Shown here one piece after another: positions 15,697-25,310 of a DNA stretch of 64,000 bases. The stretch comes from Acidovorax sp. Leaf78 (GTDB taxonomy: Bacteria > Pseudomonadota > Gammaproteobacteria > Burkholderiales > Burkholderiaceae_C): contig NZ_LMLZ01000023.1 in NCBI RefSeq assembly GCF_001422735.1, forward strand, positions 134,587 to 198,586, written 5' to 3'. A model generated the notes under the pieces. That model did not search any database. It had not been told where the DNA came from and saw only the letters and a list, made by a program, of their open reading frames with translations. The position numbers and the translations under genes are program-made. How positions within the stretch are numbered: position 1 is the first letter of the stretch; each line of letters starts with the position of its first letter.

Positions 15697-15722
15697 AACC
15701 GATATAAATTATTATTTGATTT

Positions 15723-16634
15723 ATGGATTTTCATGGCATCGACCTGAACCTGCTGGCCGCTTTCGACGCGCTGGTGAGCGAGCGCAACGTGACCCGCGCC
15801 GCCGTGCGCGTGGGCGTCAGCCAGCCCGCGATGAGCGCCGCGTTGTCGCGTTTGCGCACGCTGTTCAACGACCCCCTGTTCCTGCGCAGCGCGCAGGGCT
15901 TGGTGCCCACGCCCAAGGCACGCGAACTGGCCGGGCCGGTATCGCAGGCGCTGCAGCAGATCAAGGCCGCACTGTTGCCCAAAGAGCAGTTCGAGCCCGC
16001 CACCAGCGCCATGACCTTCACGCTGGGCCTGTCGGAATACCCGGCCTTCGTGCTGCTGCCATTGCTCACCCGGGCGCTCGAGAAACTGGGCCCCGGGCTG
16101 TCGCTGTCGGTGCACGCCATCGGCAGCCGCGACAGCGCGGTGGACCTGCTCGATGCCGGCACCATCGACGCGGCCATCGGCGTGCCGCCCACCCAGGCAG
16201 AAAACCGCATCCTCACGCGCTCCGTCATGCGCGACGAGTTCATCACCATCGTGCGCCGCGGCCACCCGGCGGTGAAGGATGGGATGAGCATGCAGGTCTT
16301 CCTGGCACTGCGCCATGTGCTGGTCTCGCCCGAGGGCGACCGCCACGGCCTGGTCGACCAGGCACTGGCCTACCTGGGCCAGCGCCGCACGCTGGGCCTG
16401 GCGCTGCCGCAGATGTTCGCCGCCCCCAGCATGGTGGCGCAGACCGACATGGTGGCCACGGTGATGGGCCGCGTGGCGGGCCACTCGCCGCACTGGCGCG
16501 AGCTGGCATCGTTCACGCCGCCCGTCACGCTGCCGGTGATTGGCTACGACCTCATGTGGCACCGGCGCAATGACGCGCACCCGGCGCAGCAGTGGCTCAG
16601 GGACCAGGTGGCGGCGCTGGCAGCGGCGCTGTAG
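15723..16634 (+). CDS. LysR-family transcriptional regulator (island cargo)
   Basis: This is a 303-residue protein. The N-terminal winged helix-turn-helix (about 6-65) contains LNLLAAFDALVSERNVTRAAVRVGVSQPAMSAALSRLR split over helices 1-3, and a periplasmic-binding-protein-like effector domain follows. The LNLL-FDAL pattern and PLFLRS segment resemble NodD/SyrM/PcpR-type regulators, which respond to aromatic compounds. It is divergent from the MBL-fold/oxidoreductase/dioxygenase operon and probably activates it. Its stop codon lies only about 20 bp from where the truncated integrase sequence begins. Confidence 0.92.
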   Translation: MDFHGIDLNLLAAFDALVSERNVTRAAVRVGVSQPAMSAALSRLRTLFNDPLFLRSAQGLVPTPKARELAGPVSQALQQIKAALLPKEQFEPATSAMTFTLGLSEYPAFVLLPLLTRALEKLGPGLSLSVHAIGSRDSAVDLLDAGTIDAAIGVPPTQAENRILTRSVMRDEFITIVRRGHPAVKDGMSMQVFLALRHVLVSPEGDRHGLVDQALAYLGQRRTLGLALPQMFAAPSMVAQTDMVATVMGRVAGHSPHWRELASFTPPVTLPVIGYDLMWHRRNDAHPAQQWLRDQVAALAAAL

Positions 16635-16639
16635 CATGC

Positions 16640-17626
16640 GCCCCTGCCCACCGCAGCCTTCGCCCGCTGCGCCACGATCTGCGTGACCCGGTTGAGGGTC
16701 GCGTGGGACATGCTCCGGTCGGAGTCGTAGCGCGACGGCAGCACGAACTTCGATCCGGCCGCACAGGTGTGCAGCGCCACCAGAATGTCCAGCGCCTGGC
16801 GCGACAGGTAGACCACATGCGGGTTGCGCCCCTTCATCCGCTGCTTCGGAATGGTCCAGGTCGCGTTCTCGAAATCGACCTCGTCCCAGGTAGCCTCGAT
16901 CAGTTCGCTCTTGCGCACCAGCGTCAACAGGATCATGCGCAACGCCAGCCGGATAGTGGGATAAGTAGCCACCGACTCCATCTGCCGCGACATCAGACGG
17001 ATCTCCAAGGGCGACAAGGCACGGTCCTTGGGCACGAAGGTCGCAATAGAAGCCGCGCCCACGTCGGCCGCCGGGTTGTCCACTTTCTCACCATGCAGGA
17101 TGGCGAAGGCATAGACCTGCTTCACGATGTCGCGGACATGCACCGCAGTGGCTGGTGCCCCGCGCCCCTTCACCTTGCCGCACAAGGCGCGCAGGTCATC
17201 GGCGGTGATTTCGTTGAGCAAGCGGTTCTTGAAGGCCGGCAGGATGTCCCGATCGACGATGCTCTTGCGCATCGCTCGCGTGCTGTCGGCCATCCGGGCG
17301 CCAGCCAGCCATTGAGCGGTCATGTCGCCAAAGTTCTTGGCGGCGGTCAGGCGGCGCTTCTCGCGCTGCTTCTAATGCGCCGGGGACTTGCCCTGGGCGA
17401 CGGCCTTCTTGGCATCCAGCAGCTTTTCGCGGGCCATCGCCAGCGAAATACCGGACAGCCCATACCGGCCAATGGTGAGCGTCTCCCGCCGGCCGTTGAG
17501 ACGGTAATCGAAGCGGAAGGTGCCGGTGCCGGTGGGCGATACCGTCACGTACATGCCATCACGGTCGGAAGCCTTGTAAGTCTTGGGCTTGGGCTTGAAA
17601 TTACGCAGTGCGGTGTCGGTAAGCAT
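16640..17626 (-). pseudogene. Tyrosine-type integrase (P4-like), inactivated
   Basis: The first 84 codons read as the N-terminal domain of P4-type integrases (MLTDTALRNFKPKPKTYK, DRDGMYVTVSPTGTGTFRF, RETLTIGRYG). An in-frame TAG at 17372-17374 then interrupts the gene, and the same frame continues with KQREKRRLTAAKNF and a core-binding domain. The catalytic domain starts normally (RLALRMILLTLVRKSELIEATWDEV, then RMKGRNPHVVYLS) but stops after about QIVAQRAKA. The HxLRRT box and the nucleophile Tyr are missing, and the remaining codons (the open frame runs to 16544) come from the antisense of the LysR gene. One nonsense codon plus a 3' truncation make it non-functional. It lies just downstream of guaA. 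Confidence 0.9.
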
Positions 17627-17655
17627 CGAGGTTTTTCCTCCTGTTCATGACGGCT

Positions 17656-17812
17656 TTTACCGTCAGGGGTCAGGAGACCTGCTGATGCCCGGAAGGCCGC
17701 ATGAAGCAAGCTTTCCAGAGGAGTGATTTACCGTCAAAGACCGATTTGGTCTCGATAGTAAACAAGAAGGTCTTAATCCGGCCTCCGGTTCTTACCGTCA
17801 CCTCTACCGTCA
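17656..17812. repeat. Integrase arm-type direct repeats, right end
   Basis: The decamer TTTACCGTCA is found at 17656-17665 and 17727-17736, with shorter forms TTACCGTCA at 17792-17800 and TACCGTCA at 17805-17812. The first copy also has an inverted TGACGG at 17648-17653. The set fills the 301-bp space between the integrase start and the guaA end and matches the pair at 11601-11622. No gene is seen in this space. Confidence 0.65.
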
Positions 17813-17927
17813 ATCCGTTGCGCTGCCCGGCGATAGTCACCGATAGCTTCCGTGACGTATTTCCTTTGAAATCAACACGTTACGGCGGATTTTCGATAGG
17901 TAGCGATAACTCCCGAAGGACCTGATT

Positions 17928-17945
17928 TCACTCCCACTCAATCGT
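17928..17945. other. guaA: att-like site at the 3' end of guaA (right end of island)
   Basis: This is the terminal part of guaA (Ile-Glu-Trp-Glu-stop on the minus strand). It is repeated imperfectly at 11527-11544 with 14 of 18 identical bases. It is the probable recombination site of the adjacent integrase. Confidence 0.7.
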
Positions 17946-19547
17946 CGCTGGCGGCTTGCTGCTCACGTCGTATGTCACGCGGTTGATGCCCCGCACCTCG
18001 TTGATGATGCGCCCCGACACCTTCTTTAGCAGCGCATACGGCAGCTCGGCCCAGTCGGCGGTCATGAAGTCGCTGGTCTGCACGGCGCGCAGGGCGACGA
18101 CGTAGTCATAAGTGCGGCCATCGCCCATCACGCCCACGCTCTTGACCGGCAGGAAGACGGTGAAGGCCTGGCTGGTGAGGTCGTACCAGGTCTTGCCGGT
18201 GGCTTCGTCCACATGGTTGCGCAGCTCTTCGATGAAGATCGCGTCAGCGCGGCGCAGCAGGTCGGCGTACTCTTTCTTCACCTCGCCCAGAATGCGCACA
18301 CCCAGGCCGGGGCCGGGGAAGGGGTGGCGGTAGACCATTTCGGGCGGCAGGCCAAGGGCCACGCCGAGTTCGCGCACTTCGTCCTTGAACAAATCGCGCA
18401 GAGGCTCCAACAGCTTCAAACCCAGTTGCTCCGGCAGTCCGCCCACGTTGTGGTGGCTCTTGATGGTGACGGCCTTCTTGCTCTTGGCGCCGCCGGATTC
18501 GATGACGTCGGGGTAGATGGTGCCCTGGGCCAGGAAGGTGGCGCCCTTGTGGCCGCCGTCGCCGGCCTTGAGCTTGGCAGCCTCGGCCTTGAACACGTCG
18601 ACGAACAGGCCGCCGATGATCTTGCGCTTGGCTTCGGGCTCGCTCACGCCGGCCAGCTTGCCCAGGAACAGGTCGCTCGCGTCCACGCGGATGACCTTGG
18701 CGTGCAGTTTGCCGACGAACATGTCCATGACCATGTCGCCTTCGTTCAGGCGCAGCAGGCCATGGTCGACGAACACGCAGGTGAGCTGGTCGCCGATGGC
18801 GCGGTGGATCAGCGCTGCGGCCACGGAGGAATCGACGCCGCCCGACAGGCCGAGGATGACTTCCTCATCACCCACCTGCTGACGGATCTGCTCCACAGCT
18901 TCGGCGATGTGGTCGCGCATGACCCAATCGGGGCGGGTGCCGCAGATGCCGAGCACGAAGCGGTCGAGCAGCGCCCTGCCCTGCACGGTGTGCGTGACTT
19001 CGGGGTGGAACTGCAGGGCGTAGAAGCGGCGCTCTTCGTCGGCCATGCCGGCGATGGGGCAGCTGTCGGTGCTGGCCATGAGCTTGAAGCCCGGGGGCAG
19101 CTCGGTGACCTTGTCGCCGTGGCTCATCCAGACGTTGAGCATGCCGTGGCCTTCAGGCGTGGTGAAGTCGGCGATGTCCTTGAGCAGCGCGGTGTGGCCG
19201 CGGGCGCGCACGGCGGCAAAGCCGAACTCGCGCTTATGGCCGCCTTCGACCTTGCCGCCCAGCTGGTGCGCCATGGTCTGCATGCCGTAGCAGATGCCGA
19301 GTACGGGCAGGCCGAGCTGGAACACGGCTTCGGGCGCCTTGTCGGTCGTGTCTTCGTACACGCTGGCGTGGCTGCCGGACAGGATGATGCCCTTGAGCGA
19401 GCCGTCCTTGGCGTAGTCACGCACCCACTCGTCCGTCACGTCACAAGGGTGCACTTCGCAGTACACGTTGGCTTCGCGCACGCGGCGGGCGATGAGCTGG
19501 GTGACTTGCGAGCCGAAATCGAGGATGAGGATTTTCTGGTGTTGCAT
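17928..19547 (-). CDS. guaA: GMP synthase (glutamine-hydrolysing)
   Basis: This 539-residue cytoplasmic enzyme converts XMP to GMP with glutamine and ATP. The class I amidotransferase domain (about 1-205) has [18 protein letters not shown] and the nucleophile Cys in LGICYGMQ. The ATP-pyrophosphatase domain has [16 protein letters not shown]. The dimerisation domain ends with [15 protein letters not shown], the usual C-terminus. The 3' end is the integration site of the neighbouring island, which leaves the reading frame intact. A toxin-antitoxin pair separates it from guaB. Confidence 0.98.
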   Translation of the reverse strand: MQHQKILILDFGSQVTQLIARRVREANVYCEVHPCDVTDEWVRDYAKDGSLKGIILSGSHASVYEDTTDKAPEAVFQLGLPVLGICYGMQTMAHQLGGKVEGGHKREFGFAAVRARGHTALLKDIADFTTPEGHGMLNVWMSHGDKVTELPPGFKLMASTDSCPIAGMADEERRFYALQFHPEVTHTVQGRALLDRFVLGICGTRPDWVMRDHIAEAVEQIRQQVGDEEVILGLSGGVDSSVAAALIHRAIGDQLTCVFVDHGLLRLNEGDMVMDMFVGKLHAKVIRVDASDLFLGKLAGVSEPEAKRKIIGGLFVDVFKAEAAKLKAGDGGHKGATFLAQGTIYPDVIESGGAKSKKAVTIKSHHNVGGLPEQLGLKLLEPLRDLFKDEVRELGVALGLPPEMVYRHPFPGPGLGVRILGEVKKEYADLLRRADAIFIEELRNHVDEATGKTWYDLTSQAFTVFLPVKSVGVMGDGRTYDYVVALRAVQTSDFMTADWAELPYALLKKVSGRIINEVRGINRVTYDVSSKPPATIEWE

Positions 19548-19610
19548 GGCGGTGGTGGCGTCGAGGGGATAAAAAAGAAAAATGCGGAGGATGCGGCGGT
19601 GCGGGCCAAC

Positions 19611-20045
19611 TCAGAGGGTGGACAGGTCCAGCAGTTGGACGCCGCTGCGCTGGGCTGCAGCGGCCTGCTCGGGGTCGAACGTGGCCAGGGGCAGGCGCAG
19701 CGAGCGGGCCAGCCATAGGTAGGCCGCGTCGAAGGTGGGCAGGCCGGTGTCGAGCGCCACGTCCATCACGGCCTTGTGCTGGGCGGGGGCCAGCTCGTGC
19801 AGCTCCACGCGGTGGCGTATGGCTTCGAGCACGCCCCACAGGCCTTCGACCGAGGCGGGCGGGATGCGGCCGCTGTGCACACCGCTGCTGATGAGGTTGC
19901 TGCACTCCCACTGCCAGAGGTTGGGGGCCTGGGGCTCGACCTCGTCGCGGCGGATCAGGGTGTACAGGCGGCGGGTGTGCTCGCTGGCGGCATCGGGCAG
20001 CAGCCAGGCGGCGGTGACGGAGGCGTCGAGGACGAAGGCGGTCAT
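19611..20045 (-). CDS. vapC: PIN-domain toxin (VapC-type)
   Basis: This 144-residue PIN-domain protein has the acidic residues of the RNase site: Asp in FVLDASVTAAWLL (residue 7), Glu in LWQWECSNLI, and Asp in TGLPTFDAAYLWLARSLRLPLATFDPE. It probably cleaves RNA when free of its antitoxin. The ATG overlaps the stop of the antitoxin gene by 4 bases. The pair lies between guaB and guaA on the same strand, so purine-operon read-through could also express it. Confidence 0.9.
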   Translation of the reverse strand: MTAFVLDASVTAAWLLPDAASEHTRRLYTLIRRDEVEPQAPNLWQWECSNLISSGVHSGRIPPASVEGLWGVLEAIRHRVELHELAPAQHKAVMDVALDTGLPTFDAAYLWLARSLRLPLATFDPEQAAAAQRSGVQLLDLSTL

Positions 20046-20308
20046 GCTGCTGCGGCCCTGCCCTTGCGGCGCAATGTGTCGGGGGCGGCAGCAACCTCGG
20101 CCGCGGGGCGGATGCTGGCGTGCAGCGCATCCATCTGGCCCAGTTCGCGGGCGATCTGCTCGTCGGTGATGACCGGACGGCGACGCACGGGCAGCAGGCG
20201 CACCACTTCTTTGCCGTGGCGGGTGATGCGCACTTCTTCGCCCTGCTCGACCAGCTCGATCAGGGCGGAGAACCTGCTCTTGGCTTCGTAGATACCGACG
20301 GACTGCAT
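20042..20308 (-). CDS. Phd/YefM-type antitoxin
   Basis: This 88-residue protein has an N-terminal Phd/YefM DNA-binding fold: GIYEAKSRFSALIELVEQGEEVRITRHGKEVVRLLPV. Its C-terminal tail is charged and disordered, and in the family this tail wraps the toxin. It is the first gene of the module and overlaps the PIN toxin by 4 bp. Upstream are two inverted repeats and a sigma-70-like promoter, so autorepression by the toxin-antitoxin complex is likely. Confidence 0.9.
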   Translation of the reverse strand: MQSVGIYEAKSRFSALIELVEQGEEVRITRHGKEVVRLLPVRRRPVITDEQIARELGQMDALHASIRPAAEVAAAPDTLRRKGRAAAA

Positions 20309-20334
20309 GGATGCGCGTGCCCCAAAAAGAAAAG

Positions 20335-20401
20335 TCTGGCCTGAATGATGAATTCAGACCAGACTATATCATTCTGACCTGATATTTTCAATCAGGCCAG
20401 A
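20335..20401 (-). promoter_or_regulatory. Toxin-antitoxin promoter with two operator palindromes
   Basis: On the minus strand a -35 TTGAAA (20391-20386) and -10 TATAGT (20368-20363) are spaced by 17 bases. Two related inverted repeats cover it: TCTGGCCTGAAT (20335-20346) with ATTCAGACCAGA (20352-20363), and TCTGACCTGAT (20373-20383) with ATCAGGCCAGA (20391-20401). All half-sites share a TCTGRCCTGA core, as expected for a Phd-type autorepressor. Confidence 0.75.
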
Positions 20402-20416
20402 TTGGATCGGCAGTGC

Positions 20417-21973
<1,557 letters not shown>

Positions 21974-22092
21974 CTATGCCGGCAGCCTTCAGAGGCAAAA
22001 ATGCCACCCGGTCCGTGCAATGTGTCGCGCCAAAAGCACCGCCTATCCGATGGCACTGGCAGTGCCACAGGCTGGCGGCTAAACTTGTTTGC

Positions 22093-22629
22093 ATGAAAAC
22101 GCACAAGCTTCTCCTGCTGGCCATTGCCTGCACCTGGGCCATGGGCGCAGCAGCGCAATGGCAGTGGATCGACAAAGACGGCCGCAAGGTCTTCAGTGAC
22201 CGGCCCCCGCCACAGGAAATCCCCGACAAGAGCATTCTGAAACAGCCCAGCGGTGGCCGGCCGACCATAGCCGCTCCCGCAGCGGTCCCGGCGGACGGCA
22301 CCCCCGCCGCTGCAGCGGCCGACGCTGCATCTACAGCACCCCGTGCTGCCGCCAGCGCCGCGGGCAGCGGCAAGGACAAGGCTCTGGAAGAGAAGAAAGC
22401 CCAGGCCGAAGCCGCCGAGGCCGCCAAGAAGAAGGCCGAAGAAGACAAGGTGGCCAAAGCCAAAGCCGACAACTGCAACCGTGCTCGGCAAGCCAAGGCG
22501 GCATTCGACTCCGGCAGGCCCATCACCCAGTCGAATGCGCAGGGCGAGCGCATCTTCCTTGATGAAGCAGGCCGCGCAGCGGAAACCAAGCGGCTGGACG
22601 GCATCATCGCCGCCGACTGCAAGCGTTAA
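22093..22629 (+). CDS. DUF4124-type periplasmic protein
   Basis: This 178-residue protein has a Sec signal peptide (MKTHKLLLLAIACTWAMGAAA) followed by QWQWIDKDGRKVFSDRPPP, the short beta-rich DUF4124 segment. An Ala-rich, low-complexity stretch follows, then a Lys/Glu/Ala-rich predicted coiled coil (about 85-125). The C-terminal part has two cysteines, one in ADNCNRARQAK and one in the final IIAADCKR, which may pair. Such proteins are common in Burkholderiales and their role is unknown. The gene is divergent from guaB. Confidence 0.8.
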   Translation: MKTHKLLLLAIACTWAMGAAAQWQWIDKDGRKVFSDRPPPQEIPDKSILKQPSGGRPTIAAPAAVPADGTPAAAAADAASTAPRAAASAAGSGKDKALEEKKAQAEAAEAAKKKAEEDKVAKAKADNCNRARQAKAAFDSGRPITQSNAQGERIFLDEAGRAAETKRLDGIIAADCKR

Positions 22630-22678
22630 TGGCCAGCGCTGGCGCTGGTCGCCAGCACCAATGGGCTAGCCCGCAACG

Positions 22679-23056
22679 TCAGTAGCCTGACTTGCCGCCC
22701 GGGCGCTGCTTGGCAAACAGCCCGGTCGTGCGCGCACCCTGCCGCGCAAAGCGCTCGCGGCGCGCGACCTTGGGGTCTACCGTCAAGGCCCTGTAGACCT
22801 CGACCCGATCCTGGCCCTTGAGCACGGCATCCAGCGCTGCAGGCCGCCCCCAGATGCCCACGGCGGCGACACCGGAAGCCGCCTTCTGCAGGCCCTGAAC
22901 GTCCACGTCACAGGCCTGCAGCGCGTCTTGCACCGTGGCACCAGCAGGCAGCTCCAGAGTCCATTCGCGCACCTCCCGCGGCGCCAGGCAGACGGCCACA
23001 GTCACCGGGACGAGCGCCGGTGCGGCTGCCGACGCGGCCCCGGGCGCCTCAGCCAT
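22679..23056 (-). CDS. RnfH/UPF0125 ubiquitin-like family protein
   Basis: This 125-residue protein has the small beta-grasp UPF0125 fold: VTVAVCLAPREVREWTLELPAGATVQDAL, then GIWGRPAALDAVLKGQDRVEVYRALTVDPKVARRERF split across two strands and ending in the typical VYRPL-DPK signature. Function is unknown in the family. The gene is almost always next to ratA, as here, and overlaps it by 8 bp. The Arg/Gly-rich tail is longer than usual. Confidence 0.88.
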   Translation of the reverse strand: MAEAPGAASAAAPALVPVTVAVCLAPREVREWTLELPAGATVQDALQACDVDVQGLQKAASGVAAVGIWGRPAALDAVLKGQDRVEVYRALTVDPKVARRERFARQGARTTGLFAKQRPGGKSGY

Positions 23057-23489
23057 ACACTTGCTCGGCGCGCTTGACGAAGGCATCCACCATGCTGCCC
23101 GCAATGCGATCGAACACCGGCCCTACCAGCGCAGCGAGGGCCGTGCTGTCAAAGCCGTAGTGCAGCAGCAACTCCACCTTGCAGGCGCGCTGGCTGCCGT
23201 CGCCCACCGTGTGAAAGTGCCAGTCGCCCTCCAGTTGGGAAAAGGGCCCTTTGACGAGGTGCATCTGCACGCGCTTGCCGGCCTCGTGCGTATTGCGGGT
23301 CACGAAGGTCTGGCGGATTCCGCTGAAGGAGATGCCCACCTCCGCGGTCATGCCCTCGCTGGTGTGCTCCAGCACGGCGGCGTGGTCGCACCAGGGCAGG
23401 AACTGGGGATAGTGCTCCACCCCGGTGACCAGGGCAAACATTTCTTCTGGGCTGTACCAGATGAGGACGGACTTGTGGACGGTTTTCAT
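23049..23489 (-). CDS. RatA/Coq10-type START-domain protein
   Basis: This 146-residue protein has the coenzyme-Q-binding START fold: VHKSVLIWYSPEEMFALVTGVEHYPQFLPWCD, then GPFSQLEGDWHF and CKVELLLHYGF. Family members have been described as the ribosome-association inhibitor RatA of E. coli and as Coq10-like ubiquinone-binding proteins. The neighbouring smpB (divergent) and RnfH-family gene (overlapping) give the conserved ratA-rnfH/smpB arrangement of proteobacteria. Confidence 0.9.
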   Translation of the reverse strand: MKTVHKSVLIWYSPEEMFALVTGVEHYPQFLPWCDHAAVLEHTSEGMTAEVGISFSGIRQTFVTRNTHEAGKRVQMHLVKGPFSQLEGDWHFHTVGDGSQRACKVELLLHYGFDSTALAALVGPVFDRIAGSMVDAFVKRAEQVYG

Positions 23490-23601
23490 GCAGACGGAGC
23501 TTGAGCGAAAGCGCGCAAGCCGGAGAAATTAGAATCGCTGTTGCGACGACAACATTGTAGGGAGGCCTTTTATCTCCCGGTTTGTGCCGCATCTAAACCC
23601 A

Positions 23602-24075
23602 ATGGCCAAGAAACCCGATCCCACTGCCCGCATTGCCGACAACAAAAAGGCGGCCTACAACTATTTCTTCGAAGAACGCCACGAGGCAGGCGTCGTCCTG
23701 TACGGCTGGGAAGTGAAGGCCCTTCGCGAAGGCAAGGTGCAGCTGACCGATGGCTACGTGCTGATCCGCGAGGGCGAAATGTTCCTGATGGGCTGCCAGA
23801 TCAACCCGCTCAAGACCGCGTCGACCCACGTCAACCCCGACGCCATCCGCACCAAGAAACTGCTGCTCAAGAAGGACGACATCAAGCACCTGATCGTCAA
23901 GGTCGAGCAAAAGGGCTACACACTGGTGCCACTGAACCTGCACTGGAAGAACGGCTACGTGAAGTGCGATATCGCCCTGGCCAAAGGCAAGGCCGAGCAC
24001 GACAAGCGCGACACCATCAAGGACCGCGAAGGCAAGCGCGAGGTGGAACGCGCGATGAAAAGCAGAAGTCGATAG
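23602..24075 (+). CDS. smpB: tmRNA-binding protein SmpB
   Basis: This 157-residue protein binds tmRNA and brings it to stalled ribosomes for trans-translation. It starts [22 protein letters not shown] and has [20 protein letters not shown], the RTKKLLLKK loop and [18 protein letters not shown]. The basic C-terminal tail ([21 protein letters not shown]) enters the mRNA channel. The ATG at 23602 is the conserved start; an in-frame GTG at 23584 is less likely. The ssrA gene itself is not in this window. Confidence 0.97.
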   Translation: MAKKPDPTARIADNKKAAYNYFFEERHEAGVVLYGWEVKALREGKVQLTDGYVLIREGEMFLMGCQINPLKTASTHVNPDAIRTKKLLLKKDDIKHLIVKVEQKGYTLVPLNLHWKNGYVKCDIALAKGKAEHDKRDTIKDREGKREVERAMKSRSR

Positions 24076-24076
24076 C

Positions 24077-24115
24077 CCCCTGAGGCGCTGCGCGCCTTGC
24101 CCCCGAGGGGGACGC
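24077..24115. repeat. GC-rich palindromic element after smpB, possible terminator
   Basis: CCCCCTGAGGCGC is followed by GCGCGCCTTGCCCCCGAGGGGGACG, forming nested GC stems. A similar element is found at 31817-31850 between rbfA and infB. This type is scattered between Comamonadaceae genes as I recall. There is no T-tract. The rest of the 253-bp gap up to 24328 holds no gene that I can see. Confidence 0.45.
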
Positions 24116-24328
24116 CCCGGTGTCCACAATCGGAGCGCCGCTTCGCAGCTTGGCGGCCCTTGCACGGGGGCGCTGGCTTGGATCGCGCCAGTTTTGCCGC
24201 CTGTGCGCGTTGGATGTATTTAGTTTTTTCATGCGCAGTGGAATAAACCGCTGCGCCGCGGTGTTCATGGAGTTGCAAGGCGGCATGCGCCGTTGTCTGC
24301 AAACCCTCTTCTTCCACCTGGAGACACC

Positions 24329-24697
24329 ATGAAAAAGACCTTCTTGTCCCTCGCCGCTTTAATTGCCATTGCCGGCTGCTCCACCATGGCGGCCGATGGC
24401 CCTGTGAAGACCATGGACGGCGTGCTGGTGGGCGCTGGCGGCATGACGCTGTACACCTTTGACCGCGACGCCACCGGCAGCGGCAAGTCGGTCTGCAACG
24501 GCCCCTGTGCCACCAACTGGCCACCGCTGATGGCCGCCAAGGCGCCCGGCGGCGACTACAGCGTGATCACGCGCGACGACGGCAAGACCCAGCTGGCCTA
24601 CAAGGGCAAGCCGCTGTACTACTGGGTCAAGGACACCAAGCCCGGCGACAAGACAGGCGACGGCGTGAACCAGGCCTGGCGCACCGCCAAGCCCTGA
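24329..24697 (+). CDS. Secreted-repeat lipoprotein (COG4315 type)
   Basis: This 122-residue protein has a lipoprotein signal peptide ending in the lipobox IAGC (Cys near residue 16). The mature part consists of two 'secreted repeat of unknown function' motifs: GVLVGAGGMTLYTFDRDATG with SVCNGPCATNWPP, and TQLAYKGKPLYYWVKDTKPG. The two conserved Cys of the first motif are present. GGAGA precedes the start. It is followed closely by an ECF sigma factor and an anti-sigma factor, an arrangement seen with envelope or oxidative stress operons. The biochemical role is unknown. Confidence 0.88.
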   Translation: MKKTFLSLAALIAIAGCSTMAADGPVKTMDGVLVGAGGMTLYTFDRDATGSGKSVCNGPCATNWPPLMAAKAPGGDYSVITRDDGKTQLAYKGKPLYYWVKDTKPGDKTGDGVNQAWRTAKP

Positions 24698-24734
24698 TGG
24701 ACCCGGCCGCCTCGAAGCGCACCAAACGGTCTGC

Positions 24735-25307
24735 ATGAACCGCACCCAGGTCGTCGAGCAGTTGCCCGCCCTGCGCAGGTATGCGCGGGTGCTGACGGGC
24801 GATGCCTGGGCAGCGGACGACCTGGTGCAGGACACGCTGGAGCGCGCCTGCAGCAAGTGGCTGCTGTGGCGCACCGGCAGCGACCTGCGGGCGTGGCTCT
24901 TCACGCTGATGCACAACCTGTACCTGAACCAGGTGCGCACCCAACCGCCCTGGCCCCATGCGGGCATCGACGACCTGCACGATACCCTGCAAGGCAGCAG
25001 CGCCGGCATGGGGGACGACGCGCTGGACCTGGAGCGCTGCCTGCAGCGCCTGCCACCCGACCAGCGCGCCGTGTTGCTGCTGGTGACGCTGGAGGACATG
25101 GACTATGCCGATACCGCGCGGGTGCTGGGCATCCCCGTGGGCACGGTGATGTCGCGCCTGTCCCGGGCCCGCAGCCGCCTGCGCCTGTTGATGGAGCGGC
25201 CACCGGCACCAGCGCCGGGCGCGGTGACAACCACCGCGCAGCAACCTGCGCCCCAGCCTCTTCCCCATCCCACCGGCCAGCCACCCACATTGCGCCGCCT
25301 CAAATAA
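24735..25307 (+). CDS. ECF-type RNA polymerase sigma factor
   Basis: This 190-residue protein has region 2 (LPALRRYARVLTGDAWAADDLVQDTLERACSKW, in two helices) and region 4 (LPPDQRAVLLLVTLEDMDYADTARVLGIPVGTVMSRLSRARSRL). The Pro/Gln-rich C-terminal tail of about 30 residues is dispensable in relatives. It directs polymerase to a small regulon, probably including the lipoprotein gene just upstream. The anti-sigma gene begins 3 bp after its stop. Confidence 0.93.
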   Translation: MNRTQVVEQLPALRRYARVLTGDAWAADDLVQDTLERACSKWLLWRTGSDLRAWLFTLMHNLYLNQVRTQPPWPHAGIDDLHDTLQGSSAGMGDDALDLERCLQRLPPDQRAVLLLVTLEDMDYADTARVLGIPVGTVMSRLSRARSRLRLLMERPPAPAPGAVTTTAQQPAPQPLPHPTGQPPTLRRLK

Positions 25308-25310
25308 CCC

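Noticed and set aside
18213-19718. Long plus-strand frame opposite guaA, and similar long frames opposite guaB, typA and infB
   Set aside because: These are antisense shadows caused by GC-rich codon bias; the opposite strand encodes clear conserved enzymes.
24077-24328. tmRNA (ssrA) gene next to smpB
   Set aside because: The gap is shorter than a tmRNA and lacks an Ala-type acceptor end and a tag-reading frame.
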